DNA of 64,000 bases from Bimuria novae-zelandiae CBS 107.79 (taxonomy: Eukaryota > Ascomycota > Dothideomycetes > Pleosporales > Didymosphaeriaceae), in assembly GCA_010015655.1 (NCBI GenBank), contig ML976718.1, forward strand, positions 62,001-126,000. The letters run 5' to 3'. Positions 35,601 to 46,199 of this stretch are shown one piece after another. The position numbers were made by a program, and so were the translations under genes. The notes beneath the pieces were generated by a model. The model was not told the origin of the DNA, made no database searches, and saw only the letters and a program-made list of their open reading frames with translations. The first letter of the stretch is position 1, and each line of letters starts with the position of its first letter.

Positions 35601-35888
35601 TCTGAGATATGGAATAGGAGATCACTACCTGTAAGGATGAACCTCTCCGCTATAAAGAAAGAGTCTTTCGCCATTGACGAAGATAGTGTCCTTGTCCCAG
35701 GTGACCTATGAACGATCAGTCTTGATCTCGCATTGCCGCCACAGTATACTCACGATATCCTGCAACGCCTGCCTCTTATACGGCTTAATGAACTCTGTAG
35801 GGCTCCGATATCCGACAGCTCTGGCTTGCACCGCCACGGTGAAACAGGCTAGTGCAGCCGCACTTAAAACATTACAAAGGTTCTTCAT
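32667..35888 (-). CDS. Secreted beta-galactosidase, glycoside hydrolase family 35 (lacA type)
   Basis: Five exons: 35754-35888, 35629-35705, 35270-35572, 34042-35219 and 32667-33976. Introns are 48, 56, 50 and 65 bp, all GT..AG. The joined frame is 3003 bp, i.e. 1000 residues, close to the 1000-1010 of Aspergillus LacA-type enzymes. Residues 1-23 form a signal peptide. The catalytic pair is Glu200 in QPENEY (acid/base) and Glu297 in [14 protein letters not shown] (nucleophile). [10 protein letters not shown] and the C-terminal jelly-roll domains (for example [19 protein letters not shown]) are present. It removes terminal beta-galactose from galactosides and plant cell-wall polysaccharides outside the cell. 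There are no stops or frameshifts; it looks intact. Confidence 0.96.
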
Positions 35889-37434
35889 CGTGCCGAACCT
35901 AAAGAGCAGTTTCGAAACTGCGTATCTTCACCACTGGGGTGATCCTCTCAGTAAATATACCACCCCACAATCCATCACTCCGCACACCGCTGGCAGCTCA
36001 CAGCTGCTGCCCACAACCTTGTCCCAGTCCTAATGACACCATGACGGCTACACGCCTTCCTCGTGGCAGCACCTCGCGACACTTTCTTCCGTCCTACTCT
36101 CCGCTCAAGGCAAGGCATCCGCATCCGCCAGGCACGCGATCACGGCGATTCTCATTTCCGTCGTCCTTTTGGAAGGTGCCCCATCACACCGCGGCGCGTG
36201 CCCACTAAAGCGGTTCTCCCATCATGCCCGACGACGTTGAGAGGTCCCCCGCCGACATTAGCTATGTGACCGCCGAGGGAATTTCCACAGTACGCGGGGG
36301 AAAGCTTGGCCGAAGACCAACGGCGCCGGATAGTGTGGCGTGCTAATGGGGAAATAGCCCGGGATGTGGACCAGAAAATCTTAGCTTTAGACCGCTGCCG
36401 TCCAAGACCTATGGTACAGGCCTTGCCGCCCGACAAACCATGCTTGCTCACCCTTGCCGTGTGATCGGAGGCATGGACTGGTAAATTGATTTCTCCGCGG
36501 TAGCGGCACGGGCATGTGCGTGATGCCATTTCCGAGATCACGGCCACCGAGGCTAAGGCATTGGAAACGGTGTGCAAGCGCGAATCTGCGCGCCGACGAG
36601 ATGAAATGGTGTTGGAGAATGACGATGTCGTGCCGTCTAAAGATGCACGTTTTGCAGGCTAAACTGCGTGCGGTTAGAAAACGGCAGGGGCGCCGTGCAC
36701 ACGCGCACGCTTGCACGCGCCTCGACCAACTGACGTTCATTCCCCAGATGTCTCACCTACCCCAGATTGTCTCAAACCAAGCATCACGTATACGCCTCAT
36801 CCGGCCTCGCTTCCATTGCTTGACAGCGCGAGCACGCCGTAGAAGGAAGGTGCATACTCCTCTTTGCAGGAAATTTCAAATTTTACGTTCGACCACTCAC
36901 AGTGTGGAGGTCGTGCATGCGCGAGCAACAGGGTTTTGATTCTTTTTTACCGATATGTTCAGTGTACCTCGTGCATGGAAGTCGTCATTCACAAACAAAA
37001 GTCCACCCGTTGTAGTAAATGAACCGCCAGGACCGAAGTCGTTCACAGAGGTGCCGCCCATCTCCTCTGCATGATACGAATAACGCATGGATATGACAAG
37101 ACCGTGATTGCATACAGAAGAAGAAGAGGGTGAATTTGACCCATTTCGGTGCATAATCCGTGCGCGTTTGCACTAGGTCAAATGAGGGGTTCGTTGAAGC
37201 TACAACCCCCCAAGATGAAAAACAAAAAGACAATTCGTGATACACGTTGATAGGAAGAACAGCGGGGGAATGTAACCAAGATATAGTACAAGGCAAAGCT
37301 TAAACATGTCTATACGTATCCAGTGTTTCATTCAAATCATCTAGATAACACGGAGTTCCAAGTCGAGTCGCAGTATGCGCTTTAGGAAGCGGCTAAGATC
37401 TCTAAGAGCAAAACACGCGTAAAGAGGACGAACG
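35889..37434. promoter_or_regulatory. Intergenic region: beta-galactosidase promoter and 3' flank of the regulator gene
   Basis: About 1.5 kb without a credible gene; short frames on both strands look random. Sites fitting the CreA carbon-repressor consensus SYGGRG occur at 35934-35939 (CTGGGG), 35963-35968 (GTGGGG on minus), 36247-36252 (GCGGGG on minus) and 36294-36299 (GCGGGG). They lie 50-410 bp upstream of the beta-galactosidase start. Glucose repression would be expected for such an enzyme, but the motif is short and this is inference. Confidence 0.45.
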
Positions 37435-40400
37435 TTACAGGCCTTGGTTTCCATGGTTCCCATAGAAAGGTTGGTGCATGCTGTAGTCCTGCTCCTGGTA
37501 AAAAGGGAAATTGGGCTCGTTGCCCACAAAGGTTTGAACACTGTTGACGTGAACTGTATCCCAAGTCAATCCCAACCCCTGGTACATGTTGTTGTATGCA
37601 ACAATCATTTCTGGTGCCGGGTAAGAGTTGTTGGGAGGATGGTTGCCGACATCGCCCATAGGTCTTGTGGCTCCTTCTTGACCGGCAGGTGCCCCGTAAT
37701 TGATTGGGGTAACAGAGACAAAATGTTGCCGGGGATCGGCAGCGGAAATGATCATCTGATGACTAGGGAGTCCATGTGTTGGTACAGGTAAGGATTTGTG
37801 TACTGAGTGAGCTTGGGGTGACTGTACGTAACTCATCTTTGAATGGGATGAGCCATGTGTTTCCCCGTTCGAATTGTTGACCGCTGTGAACGTGGAGGAG
37901 CTTGCAGAGCGTCGTAGAGCAATAGAACCCGAATCAGTACTACCATCCACAGTCATGCTATCCTCGCTTTTCATCTCGCTCTTGACATCGCTCCGCATAC
38001 CATCATCTGTGTGTTTGAGGCTATCATCTAGGGCGCGCAGAATGTCTGTGAGGTTCATCATAGACTCCACGTCCGTGGAACGATCATCAGGTTGGGGACC
38101 GAAGGATTTGAGCTTCATCTCGTAGGGTTTGTAGAGCCTGAGACCACGGCCGTCGTTATTATAGCCACTGCTAGGCGAGCCGACTGTATTTTTCCAATGT
38201 TGCCTCGCTTCGATGAGCACTGGAACGTAGTCCTTGGCAATCTTGCACCACGCGCGAGCTAAGTTCAACTGATTTTGCATAGAATGCAGAAGTGAAGCTA
38301 CCTTGTCGAAATTTTGAATCACATCAGGTTGGTCTTTGCCGCTACACACGAAGTGCTTGGTGTCCATGAAAGGGAAAAAGCCACACCACAATACTATATT
38401 GCGTCAGCTTATCCGCGACCGAAAAGGCGGTAGGGCTGTGACTTACGCGTGCAGACAACAGTGAACGAGACAAAACTTGTAAATGGCGACTCAACAGACG
38501 CTCCATGCTCTTTGGAAAGCCACATAAGATCAAGAACCTGCTTGGTAGCCTTAAAACAGCGAGCTGCACTTTCCTCCCAGAATCTGGGAGCCTCCTCATG
38601 TGCACGTTCTTTGAACTGCACACAGTTGGGTCCGTCTACCGGACCGTCGGGGCCTGACTCTGGATTTGGGAGAAATGGAAGCCACTCTCTATGCAGGACA
38701 ATATTGCACAGAGCCAGCACCGAGTGCAATAGTATGAAGGGTGTTGAGGTCGGGCCATGGATATGAGCCAGCGTCCTATTCGTAGTCAATTTCAGTTTAG
38801 CAGGAAGCCTTTCGACAAATGTCGTCAATCGTTCATCGAGGTTCGCGAAACTGAGTCTCAACTCCTTCTTGATCGTGCCTCCAAATCGGTCATATTTGTC
38901 GACGAACGTTTTGGTCCACGGTGGGTCTTTCTCGTTTCTAGACGAGTCAGCGATCGGCAAGATGCGAGTCATACAAAACGAACATACCGTCGGGTCACAT
39001 TACAAGCCCATTTCATGACATCCTCATAAAGGTCAAGAGCCTTTATGAACCAGACCAATGGCTCTTGCTTGTCTTCATCTTCCCACTCTACATATTCCTC
39101 GTCGGGATGAGATCGGGCGTATTCTCTCCGTCGGTTACCAAAATGTTCTTCTGTCTCGCGCAACATCCTAGTCTTGATTTTGGAAATACCGTACAGGAAG
39201 GCCTCGTTGCTGCAAGGTAGCTGAACAAGTGCTTCCTTGATGTGGATTTTACGGGGCTTGTAGTCACCACTGCTGATATAGCGATCGATGATGTAGCAGG
39301 ACCAGAATGTGCGACGCTTTATCTCATCGTCGATGAAGCCTCCGTCGACTGTTGTAGTCGCCGGGTCGAGCTTCAGCTTCGCAGCTGATTGCTTGATCTT
39401 GTCAGCCTTGTCGTCGAGGTCCTTCTCGTAATGGCACCCTAGCAATTGCATGAAGCTAATTGCTATCGCAAGCGTGACCGAGCTCTTAATCCCCTGACCA
39501 TCGCCGTGTGCGCGTAGACTCAACCTACAAGTATGATTATTAGCGATGATGAAACATTGTGGAAGAAGTTAGGACTGTCTTACATCAGCAGAGCCTGAAC
39601 AAGCCGTGTGTCAGGGTGATTATGGGCGCGAGTTTCGTGAATCCTGTGTTCCGCCGCGTCGGCATAGATTCGAGAGATTTGGATTGCGGAGAGACGGCCG
39701 CCCTGAGAGAGTTGTTGTATAAGTCCTGCGTGGTAAGGTACTGTGAGCGAGACAAGAGCAAGAATGAGTGGCGCAGAAGAATCGGGTGGTAAACAGTGTA
39801 TGTCGGTTTGTTTCAGCATTGGCAGGAAGGTGGCCTCATGCAAGAATGGTAGCTCGGTAATATAGTGCTGTTTGAATATGCTGTACAGCTCCCTCCACAC
39901 TTGCTCGGTGAACAGCTGTGGGCTGTAGAAATCCTCCTCTGTCTCTATTTTCATCTCTGAAGGCACCACTCGTTTTCGTTTTCTGGGCTCCGCTTGTCGG
40001 TCGACCTGTGGAGAATCACCGCCAGCAGATGCGCTTGATCTTTTCGGAACGGCAGTGCTAGTGCTGCCAGCGAGCGGCCAAACGCATTCTTTCCCACTCT
40101 TTCTACAATGCTCACAAGGGAAATCGGTGAAGTTGGGGCATTCGCGTGGATTGCATCGTATCTTACTCGTACGGCAACTTTGGCACGCAAGTCGGGCGCG
40201 CGGTTTTGGCGCATCGGACCCCCTCACACGGGCTGTGCTGCCATTCGGCAACGATGCAAGGTGTGGCGACAAAGGGGAAGCCTGTGCCGTTGAAGGGGAA
40301 GTTGCCGCCTGCACTGTAGAGGGCGAAATAGATGTTTGCATGATAGGCGACGTATGAGGGTAAGACGGTGGTGCTGCGGCTTGCCGTGCTGGGGGTGGTG

Positions 40401-40440
40401 CACTACGCAATGGCGCACCTGCGGCGTCGATGGCCGCCAT
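37435..40440 (-). CDS. Zn2Cys6 transcription factor with fungal-specific (MHR) domain
   Basis: Four exons: 39584-40440, 38988-39524, 38447-38937 and 37435-38393. Introns are 59, 50 and 53 bp with GTAAGA/GTATGT/GTAAGT donors and TAG acceptors. The joined frame is 2844 bp, 947 residues. The N-terminus (1-80) is low-complexity Pro/Ser/Ala. The zinc cluster is C86-x2-C89-x6-C96-x12-C109-x2-C112-x6-C119, with an extra Cys101 inside the long loop. A basic RKRKR follows near 155. The middle homology region starts around 190 (FKQHYITELPFLHEATF) and includes KRRTFWSCYIIDRY at about 355-368. The C-terminal 250 residues are Ser/Asn/Gln-rich, as in activation domains. It should bind CGG-containing DNA in the nucleus. 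The target pathway is unknown; the neighbouring beta-galactosidase is a possible but unproven target. Confidence 0.95.
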
Positions 40441-41565
40441 GAGATTGTAGCCAGCAGGTCGTGCTTGCCTATCCTAGAGCAACTCGGTCCGGGATCCAGG
40501 TCGCGATATCACAACGGCGCGCACAAGAGAAGTGTGTGGCGGACAGGCGCAGCTTTCGGGGCCGTGCACAGCGCGTCACGGGAAGCAGCTCCAAGGTCGC
40601 AGTCGATTGGCTTGCCCGACAGCGCTGATTGCTTGCGCTGTTGCAGTTGCAGATGTTCGGCTTGCCTCGAGGCTTTCGGGACAACGCGCTCAAATACAAA
40701 ACAGGCCCGCTGAGCCCACCGAGCGGCCGGAAGAGCGGCCATTGGAGGTGCTTGTGAGCCGTGCGCCTGTGCGTTGGCGCTACCCCGGCTTGCATATGAC
40801 CTCGACTTCTCCCGCTCGCACCGCATGCGCCTAGAAAATACATTTGGCCGCTCATCGCGTATGTACTTACCTTCCTTCAGTTCCTCAGCCGTGTCTAGCC
40901 TGCGGCCTCACCGGTTCGCCTGCCCATCGCTGCGCGGGCTCTGGCACCCCGTCATGACGACCGCCATGAGCTGCTGTCCGAGAAACCCGACCACTACTAC
41001 TTTTTAGCGTAGTTCCAGGGTGCGAGCATGGACGGCCCGACAATTGCCTCGGCCTTTGTCCGAACGCGCTCTGCGAGAGTTTACTTTGTTGATGGGTTGA
41101 CACTTTGGCTGTTATTGCGCCATGCACCGATTTGTCCGCCTGCAGCGGTGCCGCATGTTACCCTCGACGAGGGCGTCGTGCCCATGCAAGTTGAGCAGAA
41201 TTGTTCCGTTTCCAGTCGGTCACAGCTCACCTTTTCGGCAAATATCCGTCATGAAATCGCGGGACACCCAACCGTGGACCAACCCTCGCTGCCAGGCGAC
41301 TTTCTCCCGGAAGACGATTCGCCAGCTTGCAAAACTCGCTCCTTCGACTGCTCACCGTCTGGAAAACTTCCCAGCGCTACCTTAACGGTGAACCTGCTGC
41401 TGCTCAAACCCCCGATTCACGTCTTAGCTTGGCGCTGTTGTGTACAGTAGCCTTGTCCGAAAAGAGTCTACCCTCAAAGTCTCGCCATGTCGGCAAAACT
41501 GGTTTATCTCTTGCACCGGCAACATCGCCCGCACACGGGCCACCTCTTAATAGCTTATCAGATAA
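40441..41565. promoter_or_regulatory. 5' flank of the Zn2Cys6 regulator, no gene seen
   Basis: Normal-composition sequence with overlapping short frames on both strands and no codon pattern or domain I can trust. The border to AT-rich repeat DNA is sharp at about 41565. It probably contains the regulator's promoter and 5' leader. Confidence 0.4.
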
Positions 41566-41569
41566 TTAA

Positions 41570-43016
41570 TTACTAAAACACTAAGACCTGCGTTATAATA
41601 TTAGTAATTAATAATTACTAGCTAAAACATAACTTTTTTAAAATTTTTAATATATATAAATATGCTAAAACGTGCAGCGTCTATTAGTAATAATCTTAAC
41701 TTTATATAATTTATAAAGTATAGTTAAAAAGATAGTATTATACTTTACTTATTATACACGTCGCTAGCTACCTAGTAACTACTTAAAATAAATAATCTAT
41801 ATACTTTTAGACGTACTTAGTTACTTTAGTATATAAATATAAATTCTTTTATTCTTTATTTAACTTATTTTACGACGCTAGGCTTTTTAATTAAATTATA
41901 TACTATATAAATTAGCACGCTAAAAAGTTTTAAGCTAAAATACTATTAATACCTAACTATTATAAATAGAAACTAATATTGCTAAGCGAGCTATATACCT
42001 ACTTTAAAATTATTATATATATAACGCTTTATAAAGAGCTATTGCTTAAGGAGTATTAGTAGAAACTTTATAAGATAGTGTCTATGTATAATATTAATCT
42101 CTATATATTATAGAAACGCTAGGAGCAGCTAGATTAATACTTATACTTAATAAAGGTTAATTAAAGCTTTAAATTACATTTTAGCTAAGTATAGAATTTT
42201 TTAACGTTATTTCGTAAGCGTAGTTTTAAGTACTAAACTCTTAGTAAGTACTTTTATATTAATAAAGTAATAATAAGATTTATAGAACGCGCAAGTAAGA
42301 TTATTATAATTAAAATAAAACTAACGCTAAAGGCGTTTAAAATCTGGTATTTAGCTAATAATAAAGTAATTTTAAACTAATTATTTTATGCCAAAGATGC
42401 TAGGCAAACTCTAGTAAACTTACTTATTTTTATAAAAATAGAAATACTATCTTTGACGCTAACTAAGTCTATTCTTATTACTTTTATACTTACTAAGAAC
42501 GCTGCTAAGCCTTATTAATTTTATTAAATTATTATATTATCTGTAATAATAATTTTTTAATACTATCTTTATACTTAAATACTTAGAAAATAATAGCGTA
42601 AGGTATGCGAATACTATATGAATAATAAAGATAATAATAAAAGAAAGATTTAAGTTAAACATAATAGTAAAACTAGTATTTAAGGCGCCTATAGTAGTAA
42701 TGCGCGCCTACGTAAAGCAAATAAAAAAGCAGTTTAATAGTAACTTTATAAAGTTTAATATAACGTTTTTAGGTAAGATAGAATAGAGAGAAACGTACTA
42801 GGCACTTTTAAAAAAATAAAAAAGTCTTATAAGTTACTTAAAGAAATAATTATGTAATTCGTTTTACTAGTACTTTTACTAAGGATAAGTTTCTTAAAGC
42901 TTAATAATATACTAAAACTTACTAATAAGAGTTACCACTTAATTACTTATCCTATTAAAAAGCTCCGCTATTACTTTAAAACCTTTTAAAAAGACAAAAC
43001 AATTTTTTACTTAGAG
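41570..43016 (+). pseudogene. piggyBac-like transposase remnant (DDE_Tnp_1_7)
   Basis: Plus-strand translation at about 41985-42230 gives ELYTYFKIIIYITLYKELLL followed by a Y.QKL motif and a Q.EQLDQYLYLIK stretch, the piggyBac-type block that precedes the first catalytic Asp. At about 42250-42390 it gives FYINKVIIRFIERAS, then ...KIKLTLKAFKIWYLANNKVI, matching the D-E-(x)-M-I-R-F...K.IP.G.K.W pattern with the Asp changed to Asn. Multiple RIP stops break the frame. Ends and TTAA target sites were not resolved. A functional copy would move the element by cut and paste at TTAA. Confidence 0.65.
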
Positions 43017-43257
43017 TAACGTAGGTGGCAAGCAAGCTGGCCACCTCATTTTACTTATAAAATTTAAAATTGTATACCCCTATTAACTCGCTAAATACTT
43101 ACTAATAAATTTAATAAAACTATATACTTAGCTATACTAATATAAATAATCTATAATTAGGATTACTAAGCCCTATCCTAAAGAGAGTAGACATTATTTA
43201 AGAGTTTTTAAATTAGAAGAGTATTTTAGTCCTTAGATTTTATGTCTTATGAACTAT

Positions 43258-43702
43258 TGTTACGGCTACGCCTCACTAGGTAGATGAAGACGGATGGCGG
43301 AGAACGGCGCTAGCCAAGGTTCTGACGCCTTGGCCAAGATTGTAAGCGAACACGTGACGGAACTCTGTCGCAGCGCCAACAGAGTCGGCAAGTCGGACTC
43401 TGCGACTCTGTAGGCAGAGTCACAGAGGGGAACTTAGTAACTCTGTAGGCAGAGTTACAGAGCTATAGGGCTACCTCGTATTTCTTAAGTATATAGCTAC
43501 TAGTACGCTCGTTAGATAGTCTTTATCGTTAATTTTTACAATCCTTTGACTAAGGTATCACTTGCCTTTGACATTCTCGTTTGGAATCCATATCGCATGT
43601 GATTTATTGGCGATCACCTATTGACCTCTGCCTGTACTTCCATTAACTATAACCGCGCCCCCAAGGTAAGCTGCCTTACGGTACCAAGGCAGGTCCGTAA
43701 CA
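43258..43702 (+). mobile_element. Solo LTR, family D (445 bp)
   Basis: TGTTACGGCTACG...GGTCCGTAACA with the perfect duplication ACTAT (43253-43257, 43703-43707). It contains a CACGTGAC motif (about 43351) and two copies of an inverted-repeat unit CTCTGTAGGCAGAG about 50 bp apart (about 43405-43460). No internal domain remains. Confidence 0.92.
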
Positions 43703-43852
43703 ACTATAAGTAATATAACTTAAATAATTTAATCTGTTAGTTTTTATAATATTTAAGCAGATTATAATAAATTGTTGGACCTTATTAATAAGTATTCAGA
43801 GAGTTTACAGGGATGTAAATACCTAGATTTTTTAATAAAATGGAGTGACTAG

Positions 43853-44344
43853 TGTTCCGATCTTGGAATCCTCAAAGACAAGGATACCAGACGAAGATTC
43901 TGACAGGATAGTGGCCAGCAAAGGAACGAAATAAAGGGAACACAAAGAGACGCAGGATAGCTTAGGTTAATAGTTACGTAATAAAATTCCGCGTAAGCAA
44001 GAATTCCCTAGAACTATAAAGGTCTTAGGGACTATAAAAGTCCTTAGGATTATAATAATTTAGATAATAGTAGAAGCTAGAATAAATAGTGTATAGTTTA
44101 ATAATTTCTCTATACCTTTCCTACTCCTTATAGTTAACTTCAGATACTTCTAGTATATTTTTTATAATAAATTGGTAAACTTCTAAGTCAGTTATTTTAT
44201 AGTTTATTACAAAATTAGATTTTTTATAACTTACGTTAGTATTTTCCTTAGCTTTTAGCTACTAAATATTTATAAGGCGCCTTACCTTTAACCTATCCTC
44301 CCCCTAACTAAGAAAAGGCTTAGGTACGTATAGTCCTTATAATA
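43853..44344 (+). mobile_element. Solo LTR, family G (492 bp), copy 1
   Basis: Starts TGTTCCGATCTTGG, ends TCCTTATAATA (final CA mutated) and is flanked by ACTAG on both sides (43848-43852, 44345-44349). It shares blocks such as TTAATAGTTACGTAATAA with the reverse copy at 62489-62974. Confidence 0.85.
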
Positions 44345-44369
44345 ACTAGCTCGCTTGCCACCTACGTTA

Positions 44370-44627
44370 TAATCCTTTTCGTTTTATATTACGTATAGAG
44401 TGACTAGTGTTCAATTAGGTCTTTATTTTTTATTAAAAATATAAAAAATATTTCATTATTTAATAAACTATTTATTTATTAGAAACTAGGCAAGAGAGGA
44501 AAGCAATATAATATTACTTTTATTAATACTAAATATGCTATTTTAATGCTAATATAGACTAATAAGATACACACTATTTAGCTTATTATTTTAGAACCTT
44601 AAGCGTAAACTTAGTACAGGATGTCCG
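44370..44627. other. AT-rich sequence between the MITE and element A5
   Basis: RIP-like, with no frame and no repeat ends recognised. Confidence 0.3.
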
Positions 44628-45190
44628 TATTAGGGTCTAGGATTCAACATAAGGATAGTAAACCATTTTATACTTAGTCACGATACATACACATGAGAAT
44701 ATTCCTGTCCTTGCTAACTATAATATTAGCGCTTAAAAATGGTTACGTAACTACTTGCTAAAGAGCGCTCGTTAGAGAGTGCTTTAAGAAAAGTATTTTA
44801 AAAAGAGCGCTTAAAGGAAACCGAATATTAGTAAGCAGCCTTAGACAAGTATATAAAAATAGCGATCACGGCCTTTCTATATTCCTGTTTAACCTATTTA
44901 TTAATCTATTATTTAAATTTAACATAAGCTTTTATTAATTTAATATTAATATATTTTACTTTTAATATTAACGTACTCCGTAGGCTAGTGACCGGAAATA
45001 CCAAGACCCTATTAAAATGTACACTCTAAATAATAGTACAGAACGCATATAAATAGTTATAAGAAATCGTAGTAAGCTACTTTACTTAGAATTAACATTT
45101 ACTTCTTTTTTATCCGTGTGCGAATTATATCTCGTCTTACTATAGCATTTATAGCGCTATTAAGTTAATTTACTTTTATTAGTGCGCACC

Positions 45191-45622
45191 TGTTAAATCC
45201 CAAAGGGGTAGCTAGTCCTAAAGGGCTAAGGTTGGTTCTCGGGCAAGAGTGTTAGTAATATAGGTAAGGAGTGTAGTAATAGCTCGCGCTTGTCACTAGG
45301 GCATTAGTATTAAAGGTATATATAGTATAATTAAATTAACAAGGTTACTTCTTAGATCCAAACAATAGATTAATAAATAGGTTAAATATAATAGCAGAAG
45401 ACCGCCATCGCGCTTCTATATACATAACTAGTCCTATAGATTCTATAAGTCCTAGGTGTCCCAAAGTCCCATGTGCCAAGATACTTCTAAGACGCTCGAT
45501 ATTTCTAGGACGCGTAACTAAGTCACGTGACTTATAGCTAAGTTAGGAATCTTAGCTAGTTATATAAATAAGTGTCCTTGCCCTACCCCGCATTATATTA
45601 GGATTTTAATAGATCTTAATAT
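45191..45622 (-). repeat. 3' LTR of element A2
   Basis: 432 bp, left end TGTTAAATCCC, right end GATCTTAATA (mutated TAACA). It sits directly beside the target duplication GCACC. Confidence 0.92.
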
Positions 45623-45649
45623 TAGCTCCCTTCTCTAGACTTAATATCT

Positions 45650-46165
45650 TTATAAGTTAACTACTTAGAAAGCCGCTTTCCTAATCCGCCTAATACTAGT
45701 ATTTATAAGCTAATTATCTTAAGTAAAATTACGTATTTACTATAGTTACCTATACGTACTACGCTAAGAAGTAATTGCCCTACTAATTATTCTTATTATA
45801 CTTAAAGTACACGAATTATATTTAGTATCGTAATTAGAAGTATAAGCTAGAGGATATTCCTTTACTAGATTATTTAAAAATTAATACTAAGTTAGAAAGA
45901 TTAGAAAGATTAGAGTCTAAGAAGGAGGTAAAACTTTAAGTAAAAAAAAACTTACTTATATAGCGCTCCTACGTACTTAGCTAGCACAAGAGAAGATAGC
46001 GCATTTACGTAATTAGTATAAAAAGTTACGTTAGAAGGAATAAGAGTTATTTAATTATAGTATATTTACTATAGATAAGTTAGAAGCCCTAGAGGCTTAT
46101 AAGGAACTAGCTTAGGTAGTAGTGTCTATTAATCTAGACGCCACTTTAGGTACTAAGATAATAGA
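45650..46165 (+). pseudogene. Antisense accessory ORF of element A2 (heavily mutated)
   Basis: Plus-strand, i.e. opposite to gag-pol of A2. It translates into the same protein type as the better copy at 56760-57240 (minus): DIPLLDYLKINTKLERLERL near 45850-45910, then Lys-rich helical sequence with RIP stops. Conservation of position and orientation in two copies argues that it belongs to the element. Confidence 0.6.
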
Positions 46166-46199
46166 CTAGTTTATTATCTAGTTAAAGCTTTCCTCTTCT

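Larger units (their letters stand above)
43019..44367. mobile_element. Small non-autonomous TIR element (MITE-like, about 402 bp) carrying two solo LTRs
   Basis: The left end starts ACGTAGGTGGCAAGCAAGCT. The right end, read on the minus strand, starts ACGTAGGTGGCAAGCGAGCT, and after removing the inserted LTR the similarity extends to about 45 bp. TA flanks both sides (43017-43018 and 44368-44369). Subtracting the two solo LTRs and their duplications leaves 402 bp (43019-43257, 43708-43852, 44350-44367) without coding capacity. Confidence 0.82.

Noticed and set aside
36152..36577. Minus-strand 141-codon frame between the two island genes, plus an overlapping plus-strand 141-codon frame (36514-36939)
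   Set aside because: Arg/Ser-rich, with no domain or splice structure and competing frames on both strands; looks like GC-normal intergenic DNA.
40469..41569. Cluster of 80-140 codon frames upstream of the Zn2Cys6 gene
   Set aside because: Frames overlap on both strands with no codon bias or family similarity; treated as promoter and leader sequence.
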